NCBI GenBank assembly: GCA_964643355.1
Contig: CAZXPW010000002.1
Coordinates: 1 to 64,000, forward strand
Length of the DNA: 64,000 bases
Source of the DNA: FEN-1350 sp964643355
GTDB lineage: Bacteria > Planctomycetota > Phycisphaerae > Sedimentisphaerales > Anaerohalosphaeraceae
Direction of reading: 5' to 3'
A program made the position numbers and the translations under genes. Shown here one piece after another: positions 8,787 to 18,456 of the stretch. Under the pieces are notes generated by a model. The model made no database searches. It saw only the letters and a list, made by a program, of their open reading frames with translations, and was not told the DNA's origin. Numbering within the stretch: position 1 is the first letter of the stretch; each line of letters begins with the position of its first letter.

Positions 8787-9938
8787 TTACCACTGAATAA
8801 TCAGTTTGTCTCTGGCGGGCAGGGCCGGGAACGGATTGTGCGGCTCGGTTTGATACCAGAAGGCCACCGAGGACAGGTCGTCCTTGAGGTGCAGGTACCG
8901 GCCCTCCGACTGCCAGCCCAGCGACTGGATCGTCACGCGGAGATCCTTGTCGAAACGAATCGGATCGGTGATATGCCAACGATACAATCCAAATCGCGGC
9001 TGCTTAAGGGCGTTGGCCTCGGCCATGAGGGCCTGTGGCATTCCCGTATAAGGGGATGAGAATTCCATGTATTCGTCGGTGCCAGGTCGCATGAAACCAT
9101 ACGAGCCGCAGAAATAATCCTCCGTACCGGTACCGCAGATCGTCGGGAATTCCCGGTCGCCGTCCATGAAGAATTTGATCTCGCCTTCGCCCCACCAGCC
9201 CGGCGAATTGGAGCCCCAGCACATATAGGTTCCAACATACTGTCCTTTTCCGGCGACATGATCCAGAATCGTGTAGTCCTGCATCGTGGGTAGCGGATTG
9301 ACGCGACGGAACTGGGCGTGAAAATACGCGGCCCGGCGGGGGACCCGGCCGAGAGTGTAGTCGATCTGGTAATAGAGAACCATATCCTTGCTGTCGATAT
9401 TTTCAAAAGTCAACTTTGCCCGCTTTCGGAACGGCATCTGCCAGTAGCTGTTGAATCCGCTGCCGGGATTGGCGCAGACGGCCAGGGAGGTGACAGACGC
9501 GAATTTTCCCCAACCATTAGCAAAGAAATCGCCGACGGGGACCTCAACCGACGGAGTCGTTTCGTCGTCCCAAAAGATGCGGAAGAGGGATTGACGGAAA
9601 TCGCCGGTCGGAGTCATCCAGATGTGTTGAATCATTCCCGGCCCTTCGATATCGGCCAGCGTGAAGGTCGTGCCGGACTTGATCACAATTGACGGCGAGA
9701 CTTTCCATTTCTGGCCCAGCTCCCGGGCGGCGTTTTTGCCGGTACCCTCGGTTGCCATGCCTCCCTTGCCCTTTTCGCCGGTGAAGTTTTCCGGGCTGAT
9801 CGACCGGGTCTGGGCGTCCGAAAGCAGAGACAGATTGTCCAGAGAAGTGGACAGAACGGCATTTCGATGGCCTTGGCAGCCCGTCAGGGCCATCATCGTA
9901 CCCAGACACAGGGACAACAGTACAGTCACTTTTCTCAT
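8787..9938 (-). CDS. GH172 (DUF2961) family lipoprotein
   Basis: A 383-residue lipoprotein: signal with lipobox LTGC (Cys20). The body has the DUF2961 pattern, including DIEGPGMIQHIWMT, RIFWDDETTPSVEVPVGDFF, GEGEIKFFMDGDREFPTICGTGTEDYF and the WHITDPIRF segment. DUF2961 is now glycoside hydrolase family 172, known from difructose-anhydride-I synthase/hydrolase and alpha-D-arabinofuranosidases. Length and motif order are complete. It is the first gene of a leftward group with the SGNH and PHP enzymes and may act on a furanose-bearing polysaccharide at the cell surface; the particular substrate is inference. Confidence 0.85.
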   Translation of the reverse strand: MRKVTVLLSLCLGTMMALTGCQGHRNAVLSTSLDNLSLLSDAQTRSISPENFTGEKGKGGMATEGTGKNAARELGQKWKVSPSIVIKSGTTFTLADIEGPGMIQHIWMTPTGDFRQSLFRIFWDDETTPSVEVPVGDFFANGWGKFASVTSLAVCANPGSGFNSYWQMPFRKRAKLTFENIDSKDMVLYYQIDYTLGRVPRRAAYFHAQFRRVNPLPTMQDYTILDHVAGKGQYVGTYMCWGSNSPGWWGEGEIKFFMDGDREFPTICGTGTEDYFCGSYGFMRPGTDEYMEFSSPYTGMPQALMAEANALKQPRFGLYRWHITDPIRFDKDLRVTIQSLGWQSEGRYLHLKDDLSSVAFWYQTEPHNPFPALPARDKLIIQW

Positions 9939-10064
9939 GGCGATCTCCTTTTCTTTGTTTTTTCAAAAACCGTCAGGACCATTGTATCGGATCCGTTCGA
10001 TCCGGCAAGCATCAGGATTGCGAAATACCGATAAGATCATTAGGATGGGGTGACAAGAAAACCC

Positions 10065-10859
10065 ATGGATAACAAGATGCGAACGATACGAATATTTTGT
10101 GAGAACCTGACAAACGAAAAGGTCTTGCTGGAACAGACCGAAGGTCATCATCTGTATAAAGTCCTGCGTCTCGGTCCCGGCGATACCGTGGAACTGTTTG
10201 ACGGCCAGGGAACTTGTGCGGAGGGCATCATTGAGACTGTCAATCGCCATGGCGTTAGCGTACAGGTTACCAGCAAACGGCACGATCCGCCCCGGTCGAA
10301 TCACAGGATCATTCTGGCCGTGAGCATGCCCAAGGGTCAGCGGTTCGAACAAGTCATCGAGCAGGCGACCGAACTGGGAGTCGATCGGATCCTCCCGGTG
10401 GTGTTCGAAAGAACCATCAAGCAAGCGTCGGGTCCATCTGCCTTGGAGCGATATCGGAAAATTATGATTTCGTCCTGTAAACAGTGTGGACGGAACCGCT
10501 TGCCGCAGATGGATTTGCCCGTGGATCTGGATGATTGTCTGGAAAAAATCCAATCCGTTTATCGGAAATACGCCATATTATTCGGTGGATTTTCAGATCA
10601 ATCCGCGTCTCTGTCCGACTGGACCATGGACGACCTGGATACCGTCGGGATTATCGGCCCCGAAGGCGGCCTCAATGAAATGGAACAAAAAAAACTGGTT
10701 GGAGCCGGCGCGATCGAAGTTCGGCTCTGCGAGCCGGTGTTGCGGATTGAAACGGCGGCCGCCGCCTTCAGCGCGATCCTCTGCGCGAAACGCGACAGCC
10801 GCTATCCCAATGTTCATCGTGTTCCATCGTCTGACGCTATTTCCGACATCGGCTCGTAA
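10065..10859 (+). CDS. rsmE: 16S rRNA m3U1498 methyltransferase RsmE
   Basis: A SPOUT-class methyltransferase of about 264 residues that methylates U1498 of 16S rRNA. An N-terminal PUA-like part (RIFCENLTNEKVLLEQTEGHHLYKVLRL) precedes the knotted domain with MPKGQRFEQVIEQATELGVDRILP, SCKQCGRNRLP, IGPEGGLNEME and CEPVLRIETAAAAF, the RsmE signatures. Starts at 10050 (GTG), 10065 (ATG) and 10077 (ATG) are all possible; 10065 is a compromise. Its 3' end overlaps the convergent DUF2007-like gene by 46 bases. Confidence 0.92.
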   Translation: MDNKMRTIRIFCENLTNEKVLLEQTEGHHLYKVLRLGPGDTVELFDGQGTCAEGIIETVNRHGVSVQVTSKRHDPPRSNHRIILAVSMPKGQRFEQVIEQATELGVDRILPVVFERTIKQASGPSALERYRKIMISSCKQCGRNRLPQMDLPVDLDDCLEKIQSVYRKYAILFGGFSDQSASLSDWTMDDLDTVGIIGPEGGLNEMEQKKLVGAGAIEVRLCEPVLRIETAAAAFSAILCAKRDSRYPNVHRVPSSDAISDIGS

Positions 10860-11107
10860 AATTCGTCAAGGGCATTTTCCGATTGCAGCAGTCGGATTGC
10901 CCGATCCATCAGAGTACGAGGCACCCACAAACCGATACGAAATCGTCCAGACGAATCGTGTTGAGACCGAATGGTGACCGGAATATTGTCACGCCTCAGG
11001 ATCTTCTGAAAATGCCGTGCAAACGAACCTTCCTCGGCGAGTGCGACCATCACCAGCTCAGGACGAGCCGGACAAAAGGCCCCTGTTTTGTTCGCTTGCC
11101 TGGTCAT
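10814..11107 (-). CDS. Small DUF2007-like protein
   Basis: A 97-residue protein. The central segment PELVMVALAEEGSFARHFQKILRR ... FRIGLWVPRTLMDRAIRLLQ resembles DUF2007 (putative signal-transducing) proteins, which carry a short ferredoxin-like fold ending in a V-P-x-x-x-x-x-A-x-x-L helix. The ATG at 11107 has AGGA upstream; the longer open frame from 11305 has no family character. Function is unknown. The last 46 bases are antisense to the end of rsmE, an unusually large convergent overlap. Confidence 0.6.
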   Translation of the reverse strand: MTRQANKTGAFCPARPELVMVALAEEGSFARHFQKILRRDNIPVTIRSQHDSSGRFRIGLWVPRTLMDRAIRLLQSENALDEFYEPMSEIASDDGTR

Positions 11108-11462
11108 ATCGCAGTTCCTGATACTATCGGTTCCGAAATTCGTACGACAGCCGTCCCGAAATGTTTTTGAAAATCCGCAAAATCGGAAATCAAGAACCGC
11201 AGGCCGGCTTTTCTTGTATAGTTTATAGAGGAGTCCGATAGTACCAGGGCTTCCCAAAAAGAAATTGAGTTGCCCGAAAGGGGTAACGACCGATAAAATT
11301 GACAATTGAATAACGGCTGTTGAAAATTCGGAGCGAATATTTTCCGTTCCTCCCCATTTTCGGCAACAGAAAACCGTCGACTTTTAATTACCGCTTTGGC
11401 GGGTACGAGAATTTTCAATAGTCTTTATCCAGCGTTGATCCATAATTCATGGAGGGACACCG
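11108..11462. other. Divergent intergenic region
   Basis: 355 bases without a convincing gene between the DUF2007-like and hemerythrin genes. A rightward TTGACA lies at 11299-11304 but its -10 (about 11322) is poor. AT-rich stretches near 11210-11235 could carry the leftward promoter. Confidence 0.35.
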
Positions 11463-12242
11463 ATGACAACTCCGACCCACCCACCCCATGGCTTAACCCA
11501 TTCCGAAGCTCTGGCCGGTCTGCTTCGACAGATCAACCAGGGAGTGGACCCGTCGATTCTGCGACAGGAAGCCCATCGCCTGATCGATCAGATCACGCCG
11601 CGAGATATTACCGAGGCCGAACAAAATCTGATTCGCGAAGGGTATTCGGCTCCTCTGGTCGGAAAGTTGTCCGTGGCATTTTTGCTGATGGGCGTGATGG
11701 AGCCGCACGGTCGAAATCTTCGGGCCCGCCTGAAAGGCAACCACATTCTCCTGCGGGTTCTGGCCGAACACGATCTGGCCCGTTGTTGGCTGGCCGATCT
11801 GGAAGAAATCGTCGAGCAACTCGGTACTCTTGATGAGATGAGCGATACCGCAGAGCCATTCCATCGATTGGGTCATATTGTCGAACATTTCAACGCCTGG
11901 TTAGAACATTTCGACCGGGAAGATGACATCTTGTTCCCATTTCTCCACCATCACGGCTGGTCCAGCTTGTGCCGTAAGGTCCAGCTTGAACACGACACCT
12001 TGCGGCATGGCGTCGGGTGTCTGGTCCGCATGCTCGGCGAATATCGAAATTCCACTTTCGGCGAATTCCGCGTCAATCTTCGTTCGCTGACGGAAATGAT
12101 GATTCCTCTTATGCGCGAACACATCCAACACGAAGAAACCATCCTGTACCCCATCGCCCTGGCCGTAATCGACGACGAACCGGCCTGGAATCGGCTCAAG
12201 CAGGTCTGTGACGAAATCGGCTACTGCGGCGTCCACACCTGA
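11463..12242 (+). CDS. DUF438/hemerythrin-domain protein
   Basis: A 259-residue cytoplasmic protein. The N-terminal 80 residues (helical, with EGYSAPLVGKLSVAFLLMG) resemble DUF438; residues 90-250 form a hemerythrin-like four-helix bundle with iron ligands in NHILLRVLAEHD, HFDREDDILFPFLHHHG, LEHDTLRHGVG and MREHIQHEETILYPIAL. DUF438-hemerythrin proteins are common in anaerobes and are thought to sense or bind oxygen or nitric oxide. The ATG follows GGAGGG at the usual distance. A downstream DUF1805 gene on the same strand starts 112 bases later and may be co-expressed. Confidence 0.8.
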   Translation: MTTPTHPPHGLTHSEALAGLLRQINQGVDPSILRQEAHRLIDQITPRDITEAEQNLIREGYSAPLVGKLSVAFLLMGVMEPHGRNLRARLKGNHILLRVLAEHDLARCWLADLEEIVEQLGTLDEMSDTAEPFHRLGHIVEHFNAWLEHFDREDDILFPFLHHHGWSSLCRKVQLEHDTLRHGVGCLVRMLGEYRNSTFGEFRVNLRSLTEMMIPLMREHIQHEETILYPIALAVIDDEPAWNRLKQVCDEIGYCGVHT

Positions 12243-12354
12243 ATTCGATGGGGCTTTTCAACGCCATGCTTGACAACGAAGTCGAACCGGCTTACTGTGG
12301 TTTGACGAGTTGTTCCTTTGAGAGGGATAGTTCCGTTACGGAAAAGAGGACTTT

Positions 12355-12663
12355 ATGGAAGCGTTAACCCAACGGTTTGAGACGCCCAACGGGACGGTGG
12401 AAGGCATCGTTGTCGCCTGGCCGGGATTCAAGATTCTGATGATCACGGGACGCAAGGGATTCCTGGCCTGTCCGGCCTTTGACCTGGGCTGCTGCCAGGA
12501 TTTCGGCGCGGCAGCCGCGATCGTCGAAAGCGGGCCGACCAATCCTATCGGGACACTGGAACGAATGTGCGACCGCAAGATCACCGGCGTCACCGACAAA
12601 GCTAGGGCTCTGGGACTACGAGAGGGGATGCTGGCGAAAGAGGCCTTTTCCCTGATCGCATAA
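12355..12663 (+). CDS. DUF1805 domain protein
   Basis: A 102-residue protein of the DUF1805 (YunC-like) family. It has the core GTVEGIVVAWPGFKILMITGRKGFLACPAFDL and the short Cys-containing LGCCQDFGAAAAIV segment, and is close to the usual length of about 100 residues. The family is widespread in anaerobes and archaea, of unknown biochemical role. The ATG is preceded by GAGGAC. A repeat-rich convergent gap follows before the metX-metW fusion. Confidence 0.75.
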   Translation: MEALTQRFETPNGTVEGIVVAWPGFKILMITGRKGFLACPAFDLGCCQDFGAAAAIVESGPTNPIGTLERMCDRKITGVTDKARALGLREGMLAKEAFSLIA

Positions 12664-12680
12664 AGAAGGGGAACGGGGTA

Positions 12681-12809
12681 TATTGACTATTGATTAGCGA
12701 CTATTGACTATTCATTCATAGATACGATGGGGTGTTGTTTGATTCTTCGGCTTCCACGGCCGGAAATGATGGGGATTTTTGAAAACGACACGACCCCAAT
12801 AGTCAATAC
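12681..12809. repeat. Heptamer repeat pair flanking a small palindromic element
   Basis: Degenerate tandem heptamers of the TATTGAC type run from 12681 to 12715 (TATTGAC, TATTGAT, TAGCGAC, TATTGAC, TATTCAT). A perfect inverted copy of the 11-mer TATTGACTATT (12702-12712) occurs at 12799-12809, so the 108 bases 12702-12809 have terminal inverted repeats. GGGGT/ACCCC lies just inside both ends. A short non-coding element of MITE or STRR type is possible. Confidence 0.55.
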
Positions 12810-12813
12810 CTTC

Positions 12814-14622
12814 TCACCCATTGGCATACTTGGTCGTCACATATACGGCCTGAGTGGCCAGCAGATTTGGAAACAGCCGAATGGGGTGGGCGCTGGATTT
12901 GCCCAGTGGAATCCGTTTTTCAATCCGCAACCCCAGTTCGCAACAGAACTGATCGAAGTCTTTGAGCGACAGAAAGTGAATGTTCGGTGAGTTATACCAG
13001 CGGAACGGCAGTTGTCGTGTCTGCGGGGCCCGACCACCCAGCAACATCTGCAGTCGGCAGCTCCAGTGGGCGAAATTGGGAAAGCTGACGATGACCTTTT
13101 TACCGATGCGGATCAGTTCCCGTAACACCTTTTCGGGATCGCGAACGGTCTGCAGGGTCTGGGACAGAATGACATAGTCAAAGGTATCGGCGGCATATTG
13201 TTCCAGGCCGCGGTCGATATCCCACTGGATGACCGACAGTCCGCGTCGCACACAATGTACGATCATGTCCTGGTCCAGTTCCATTCCCTCGCCATCAACG
13301 CCCCGATCCTGGATCAGGCGGCAGAGCAGTTCTCCGTCGCCGCAACCGACATCCAACACCCGGCTGTCAGGTTCGATGAGCGATTCGATCAATTCGTAAT
13401 CCACCCGCATCCGTCTGGCCCGATCCACCAATTTGGTTTTCGGCGTGGGATGCGCCGGTCTGCTGAGTTCTTTTCCCTGCAGCCGTTGTCGGGTGTTCTC
13501 GATAAATCCGCCGATCAGATCACCAAGGGTTCGCGGCTCCAGCAGGAATGCGTCGTGGCCGTAGGGCGAACGAATGTTACAGTAGCTGACATCGCGGTTC
13601 AGACCCACCAGCGTGTTGACGATTTCCTCCGATTGTCCGGCGGTGAACAGCCAGTCGCTGGAAAAACTCAGGACCAGAAAACGGGACTCGGTATTGGCAA
13701 AGGCCTGCCGCAACGACCCGTACTCCTGGGCCAGGTCGAAGTAGTCCATCGCTTTGGTGATGTAAAGGTAGCTATTGGCGTCGAACCGCTCGACGAAGGT
13801 CTGCCCCTGATGATCCAAATAGGTCTCAACGGCAAACTCCGACTGAAAATCATAGCTGTATTCGTCGGCATTGCGGAGGGTACGGCCGAATTTCTGATGC
13901 ATGCTCTGCTCGGATAGGTAGGTAATATGCCCGATCATCCGAGCAATCGCCAGACCGCGATCCGGCCCGTCTTTGTCATGGTATTGCCCGCCGGCGAAAT
14001 TCGCATCGGCCAGGATGGCGTTGCGCCCCACCGCATCAAAGGCGATCGACTGGGCGTTGAGTCGCGTGGTCGAAGCGATAACGATCGCGCCGGCAACCAT
14101 TTTCGGGTATGAGATCGCCCACTGCAGAACCTGCATGCCGCCCATCGAACCGCCGATAACAGCCAGCAATCGTCGGATTCCGAGTTTATCCAACAGCAAT
14201 TTCTGGACCTCTACCATGTCGGCAATGGTGATGATAGGAAAATCCAGACCGTATGGCTTGCCCGTGGCGGGATTGATCTCCGACGGCCCCGTCGTCCCCG
14301 AACAGCTCCCGATCACATTTGAACAGATCACGAAATAGGTGTCGGTGTCGATGGGCTTGCCGGGCCCGACCATGATATCCCACCAACCGGGTTTTCGGTC
14401 GCCCGGGGCGCTGAATCCGGCCACATGAGCGTTGCCGCTGAGAGCGTGGCAGATCAATACGACATTGTCCTGTGCCTCAGAGGGTTTGCCGTAGGTTTCG
14501 TAGGCCACATCAATCGGTCCCAGAGTCTTGCCGCATTGCAACAACAACGGGGCTTGGGCCTCAACAACGCGAATTTTCTGTGTCGTGACAATCCCGACCG
14601 ATTGAGGATGATGAATGGACAT
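12814..14622 (-). CDS. metX-metW: Homoserine O-acetyltransferase fused to MetW
   Basis: A 602-residue fusion. Residues 1 to about 385 are MetX: CHALSGNAHVAG, the nucleophile elbow GGSMGGMQ (Ser159), FSSDWLFT and GHDAFLLE supply the Ser-Asp-His triad that acetylates (or succinylates) homoserine for methionine synthesis. Residues about 400-602 are MetW, a SAM-methyltransferase-fold protein with VLDVGCGDGELL and SFPNFAHWSCR. In most bacteria the two are separate adjacent genes; MetW can be required for MetX activity, so the fusion fixes them at equal amount. It starts 39 bases after ftsH, leaving little room for a regulator such as a SAM riboswitch. Confidence 0.93.
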   Translation of the reverse strand: MSIHHPQSVGIVTTQKIRVVEAQAPLLLQCGKTLGPIDVAYETYGKPSEAQDNVVLICHALSGNAHVAGFSAPGDRKPGWWDIMVGPGKPIDTDTYFVICSNVIGSCSGTTGPSEINPATGKPYGLDFPIITIADMVEVQKLLLDKLGIRRLLAVIGGSMGGMQVLQWAISYPKMVAGAIVIASTTRLNAQSIAFDAVGRNAILADANFAGGQYHDKDGPDRGLAIARMIGHITYLSEQSMHQKFGRTLRNADEYSYDFQSEFAVETYLDHQGQTFVERFDANSYLYITKAMDYFDLAQEYGSLRQAFANTESRFLVLSFSSDWLFTAGQSEEIVNTLVGLNRDVSYCNIRSPYGHDAFLLEPRTLGDLIGGFIENTRQRLQGKELSRPAHPTPKTKLVDRARRMRVDYELIESLIEPDSRVLDVGCGDGELLCRLIQDRGVDGEGMELDQDMIVHCVRRGLSVIQWDIDRGLEQYAADTFDYVILSQTLQTVRDPEKVLRELIRIGKKVIVSFPNFAHWSCRLQMLLGGRAPQTRQLPFRWYNSPNIHFLSLKDFDQFCCELGLRIEKRIPLGKSSAHPIRLFPNLLATQAVYVTTKYANG

Positions 14623-14661
14623 ACCAATCCAATATAAAAGGAAAATTGAACATGGAGTATT

Positions 14662-16593
<1,932 letters not shown>

Positions 16594-16668
16594 GTTGTCG
16601 CTGACTTCCTTCGTTTGTCCGGCATTGCGGGAATGCGATAGTCGATTTCGGAATTTCCCCCGGAAACC

Positions 16669-17223
16669 TTACCAGGATTGTTCCATTCGTTCGACCACAC
16701 GCTCGGCCGCACGATTGACCGCCACTTCGGCGGCATACGCGAAGTCCTGGTTTAACTTACTGGTATAATCGCCGCTGGCCATGACCTGTTCGCGATTGAC
16801 CAGGATCTCGCCGGTTTTCAGATTTTTCCAGGAAAAGATGACCTTCACCACCACCTCTCGCTCCAAGGGGCGCCCTTCGTACCGTTCACTGGAAAGCACG
16901 CCCTGTCCGATGGTTAACTCCCCCGACAGAATCGTATCGGCGGTGTCGCGATTGGAGACGATCTTGTAGGGTGTTCGGGACTCGATCTGTTTGCAGATCG
17001 CGCTGGTGAGGGCGTATTCATGCCCCCGTCGAAAACTTCGGGTATCGAACATCTCGACATAGACCGACGAGACATCCCGGGGATGCAGCCAGTCGTTGGT
17101 ATAGCTCTGGATTCCTCCGACCATGCAACCGCCCGCGATACAGGCCAGGAGTACGGCAATGCTCGCCCACAAAATCCATGGGGCCGTCGGGATTCCTGAC
17201 GCCTTGAATATCCGATCCGTCAT
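16669..17223 (-). CDS. lptE: LptE-like LPS-assembly protein
   Basis: A 184-residue exported protein. A hydrophobic segment (about residues 17-33) ends in a weak lipobox-like AGGC, and the body carries the LptE pattern SSVYVEMFDTRSFRRGHEY, a helix LTSAICKQIESRTPYKIV and a repeated-strand region. LptE is the lipoprotein plug of the LptD barrel that inserts lipopolysaccharide into the outer membrane. Its ATG overlaps the stop of the BamD-like gene (ATGA, 17220-17223), so the two envelope genes are translationally coupled. Presence of LptE indicates a true outer membrane. Confidence 0.75.
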   Translation of the reverse strand: MTDRIFKASGIPTAPWILWASIAVLLACIAGGCMVGGIQSYTNDWLHPRDVSSVYVEMFDTRSFRRGHEYALTSAICKQIESRTPYKIVSNRDTADTILSGELTIGQGVLSSERYEGRPLEREVVVKVIFSWKNLKTGEILVNREQVMASGDYTSKLNQDFAYAAEVAVNRAAERVVERMEQSW

Positions 17224-18302
17224 GATTCACCCGCCGATTCCGGAACGCTTTTGGGTTTGAAAATCCAGGTCGCGCCGAACCAGTGATCGAGAAAATTTCC
17301 GATTCCGTCAATCGCCTTCCGGTTCAGTGTCCGGGCTTCGGAAGGGAGTTTTCCCTCGACGCGTTCGTCCAGACGGGCCCGGGCCCTCTGGGCGCCGTTG
17401 GTGTCCGGCCACTGATTCATGACTTTTCCATAATACATCTCCGCGGCCGCATCATCGTCGGTCCGGTCATAATATCGTCCGATCAGATATTGCTTATAGG
17501 CCATCTGCTCATCGATCAGAGTTTGCTTGCCCGAGATATCTCGGGCCTTGGCGTCATCCGGATATCGCAGAGCATAATTGGCGTAATAACTCTTGGCGCT
17601 GTTCAATCCCCGGTGATCATAGAATGGACCTTTGTACGACGAATGCAAATCCTGTCCCATTTCCAGGAGGGCCTGCTGACCGGTCTGGCCGGTGGGCCAT
17701 CGGGAGGAAATATCCACCCAGGTCTCGTACGCTTCCATATACATCTTTTGCTTTTCATAGCTGCGAGCCAGCGTAATCAATGAACGCTTGGCGATGGGTG
17801 CGTCGCCGGTCCTGTCGGCGATTTTCTGCATAATCTTGGCGCCGTCTTCGACCGCCGAGAGCCGCAAAACCAGGAGTACCGTCCGTTTTTCGCCGTTCAG
17901 ATACGCTACAGCCACAGAGTACTGCCGCTCCAGGGCAGACTCGGCCAGCCAACTGGTGGGATATTTGTCCAAAAACTCGTCGTATTGTCGAACGGCCTTG
18001 ACCCAGTTTCGTTTGGAGTACTGTTCCTCGGCAATCAGAAAGGCATTTATCTCCGGGCCGGCCAGATCCGGAAATTCGGCCTGAATCGCAGACAAAGACT
18101 TGCGGGCTTCGTCGGTCTTGCCAGCCGTGATCTGATCTTTGAACTCCGAGATAACCATAAGCTTTCGGGATTTTGGATCTTGCGCAGTATCCGTCCATTG
18201 ACCCGAATCGGACAGCCGCCACGAGGCCGCGGATAACGATCCGCAAACCAATCCGATCCCGGTCAGAAGGAACAATACCCGATGATTCCCGTTTGGGTTC
18301 AT
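17220..18302 (-). CDS. TPR-rich BamD-like outer-membrane assembly protein
   Basis: A 360-residue exported protein with a signal segment (LFLLTGIGLVCGSLSA) and several tetratricopeptide-type helical repeats, such as EEQYSKRNWVKAVRQYDEFLDKYPTSWLAESAL split across residues 95-130, and AKSYYANYALRYPDDAKA. The order of repeats resembles BamD/YfiO, the TPR lipoprotein of the beta-barrel assembly machine, but a standard lipobox is not evident, so a related secreted TPR protein is possible. It is the first gene of a leftward envelope group (this gene, lptE, ftsH, metX-metW). Confidence 0.65.
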   Translation of the reverse strand: MNPNGNHRVLFLLTGIGLVCGSLSAASWRLSDSGQWTDTAQDPKSRKLMVISEFKDQITAGKTDEARKSLSAIQAEFPDLAGPEINAFLIAEEQYSKRNWVKAVRQYDEFLDKYPTSWLAESALERQYSVAVAYLNGEKRTVLLVLRLSAVEDGAKIMQKIADRTGDAPIAKRSLITLARSYEKQKMYMEAYETWVDISSRWPTGQTGQQALLEMGQDLHSSYKGPFYDHRGLNSAKSYYANYALRYPDDAKARDISGKQTLIDEQMAYKQYLIGRYYDRTDDDAAAEMYYGKVMNQWPDTNGAQRARARLDERVEGKLPSEARTLNRKAIDGIGNFLDHWFGATWIFKPKSVPESAGES

Positions 18303-18313
18303 TCAGCAATCCC

Positions 18314-18342
18314 TTGAATGCGACAAGACTTTCAGTTAGAAT
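18314..18342 (+). promoter_or_regulatory. Sigma70-type promoter for aspA-hydF-hydE
   Basis: TTGAAT (18314-18319), 17-bp spacer, TAGAAT (18337-18342). The expected start is near 18349, about 108 bases before the aspA ATG. No activator or FNR-type palindrome was recognised nearby. Confidence 0.5.
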
Positions 18343-18456
18343 ATTATACGGATTGCCGTAAAGGATGCAACAAGAACTTTCGGGGGGTATCGGTCCATAA
18401 TTCTATTGGATCGCCCCGTGTTTTGGCTGAGCAGCCGTATAACCCGGATTTTACCC

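Noticed and set aside
14623..14661. SAM riboswitch before metX-metW
   Set aside because: Only 39 bases lie between ftsH and the fusion gene, too short for any known SAM riboswitch.
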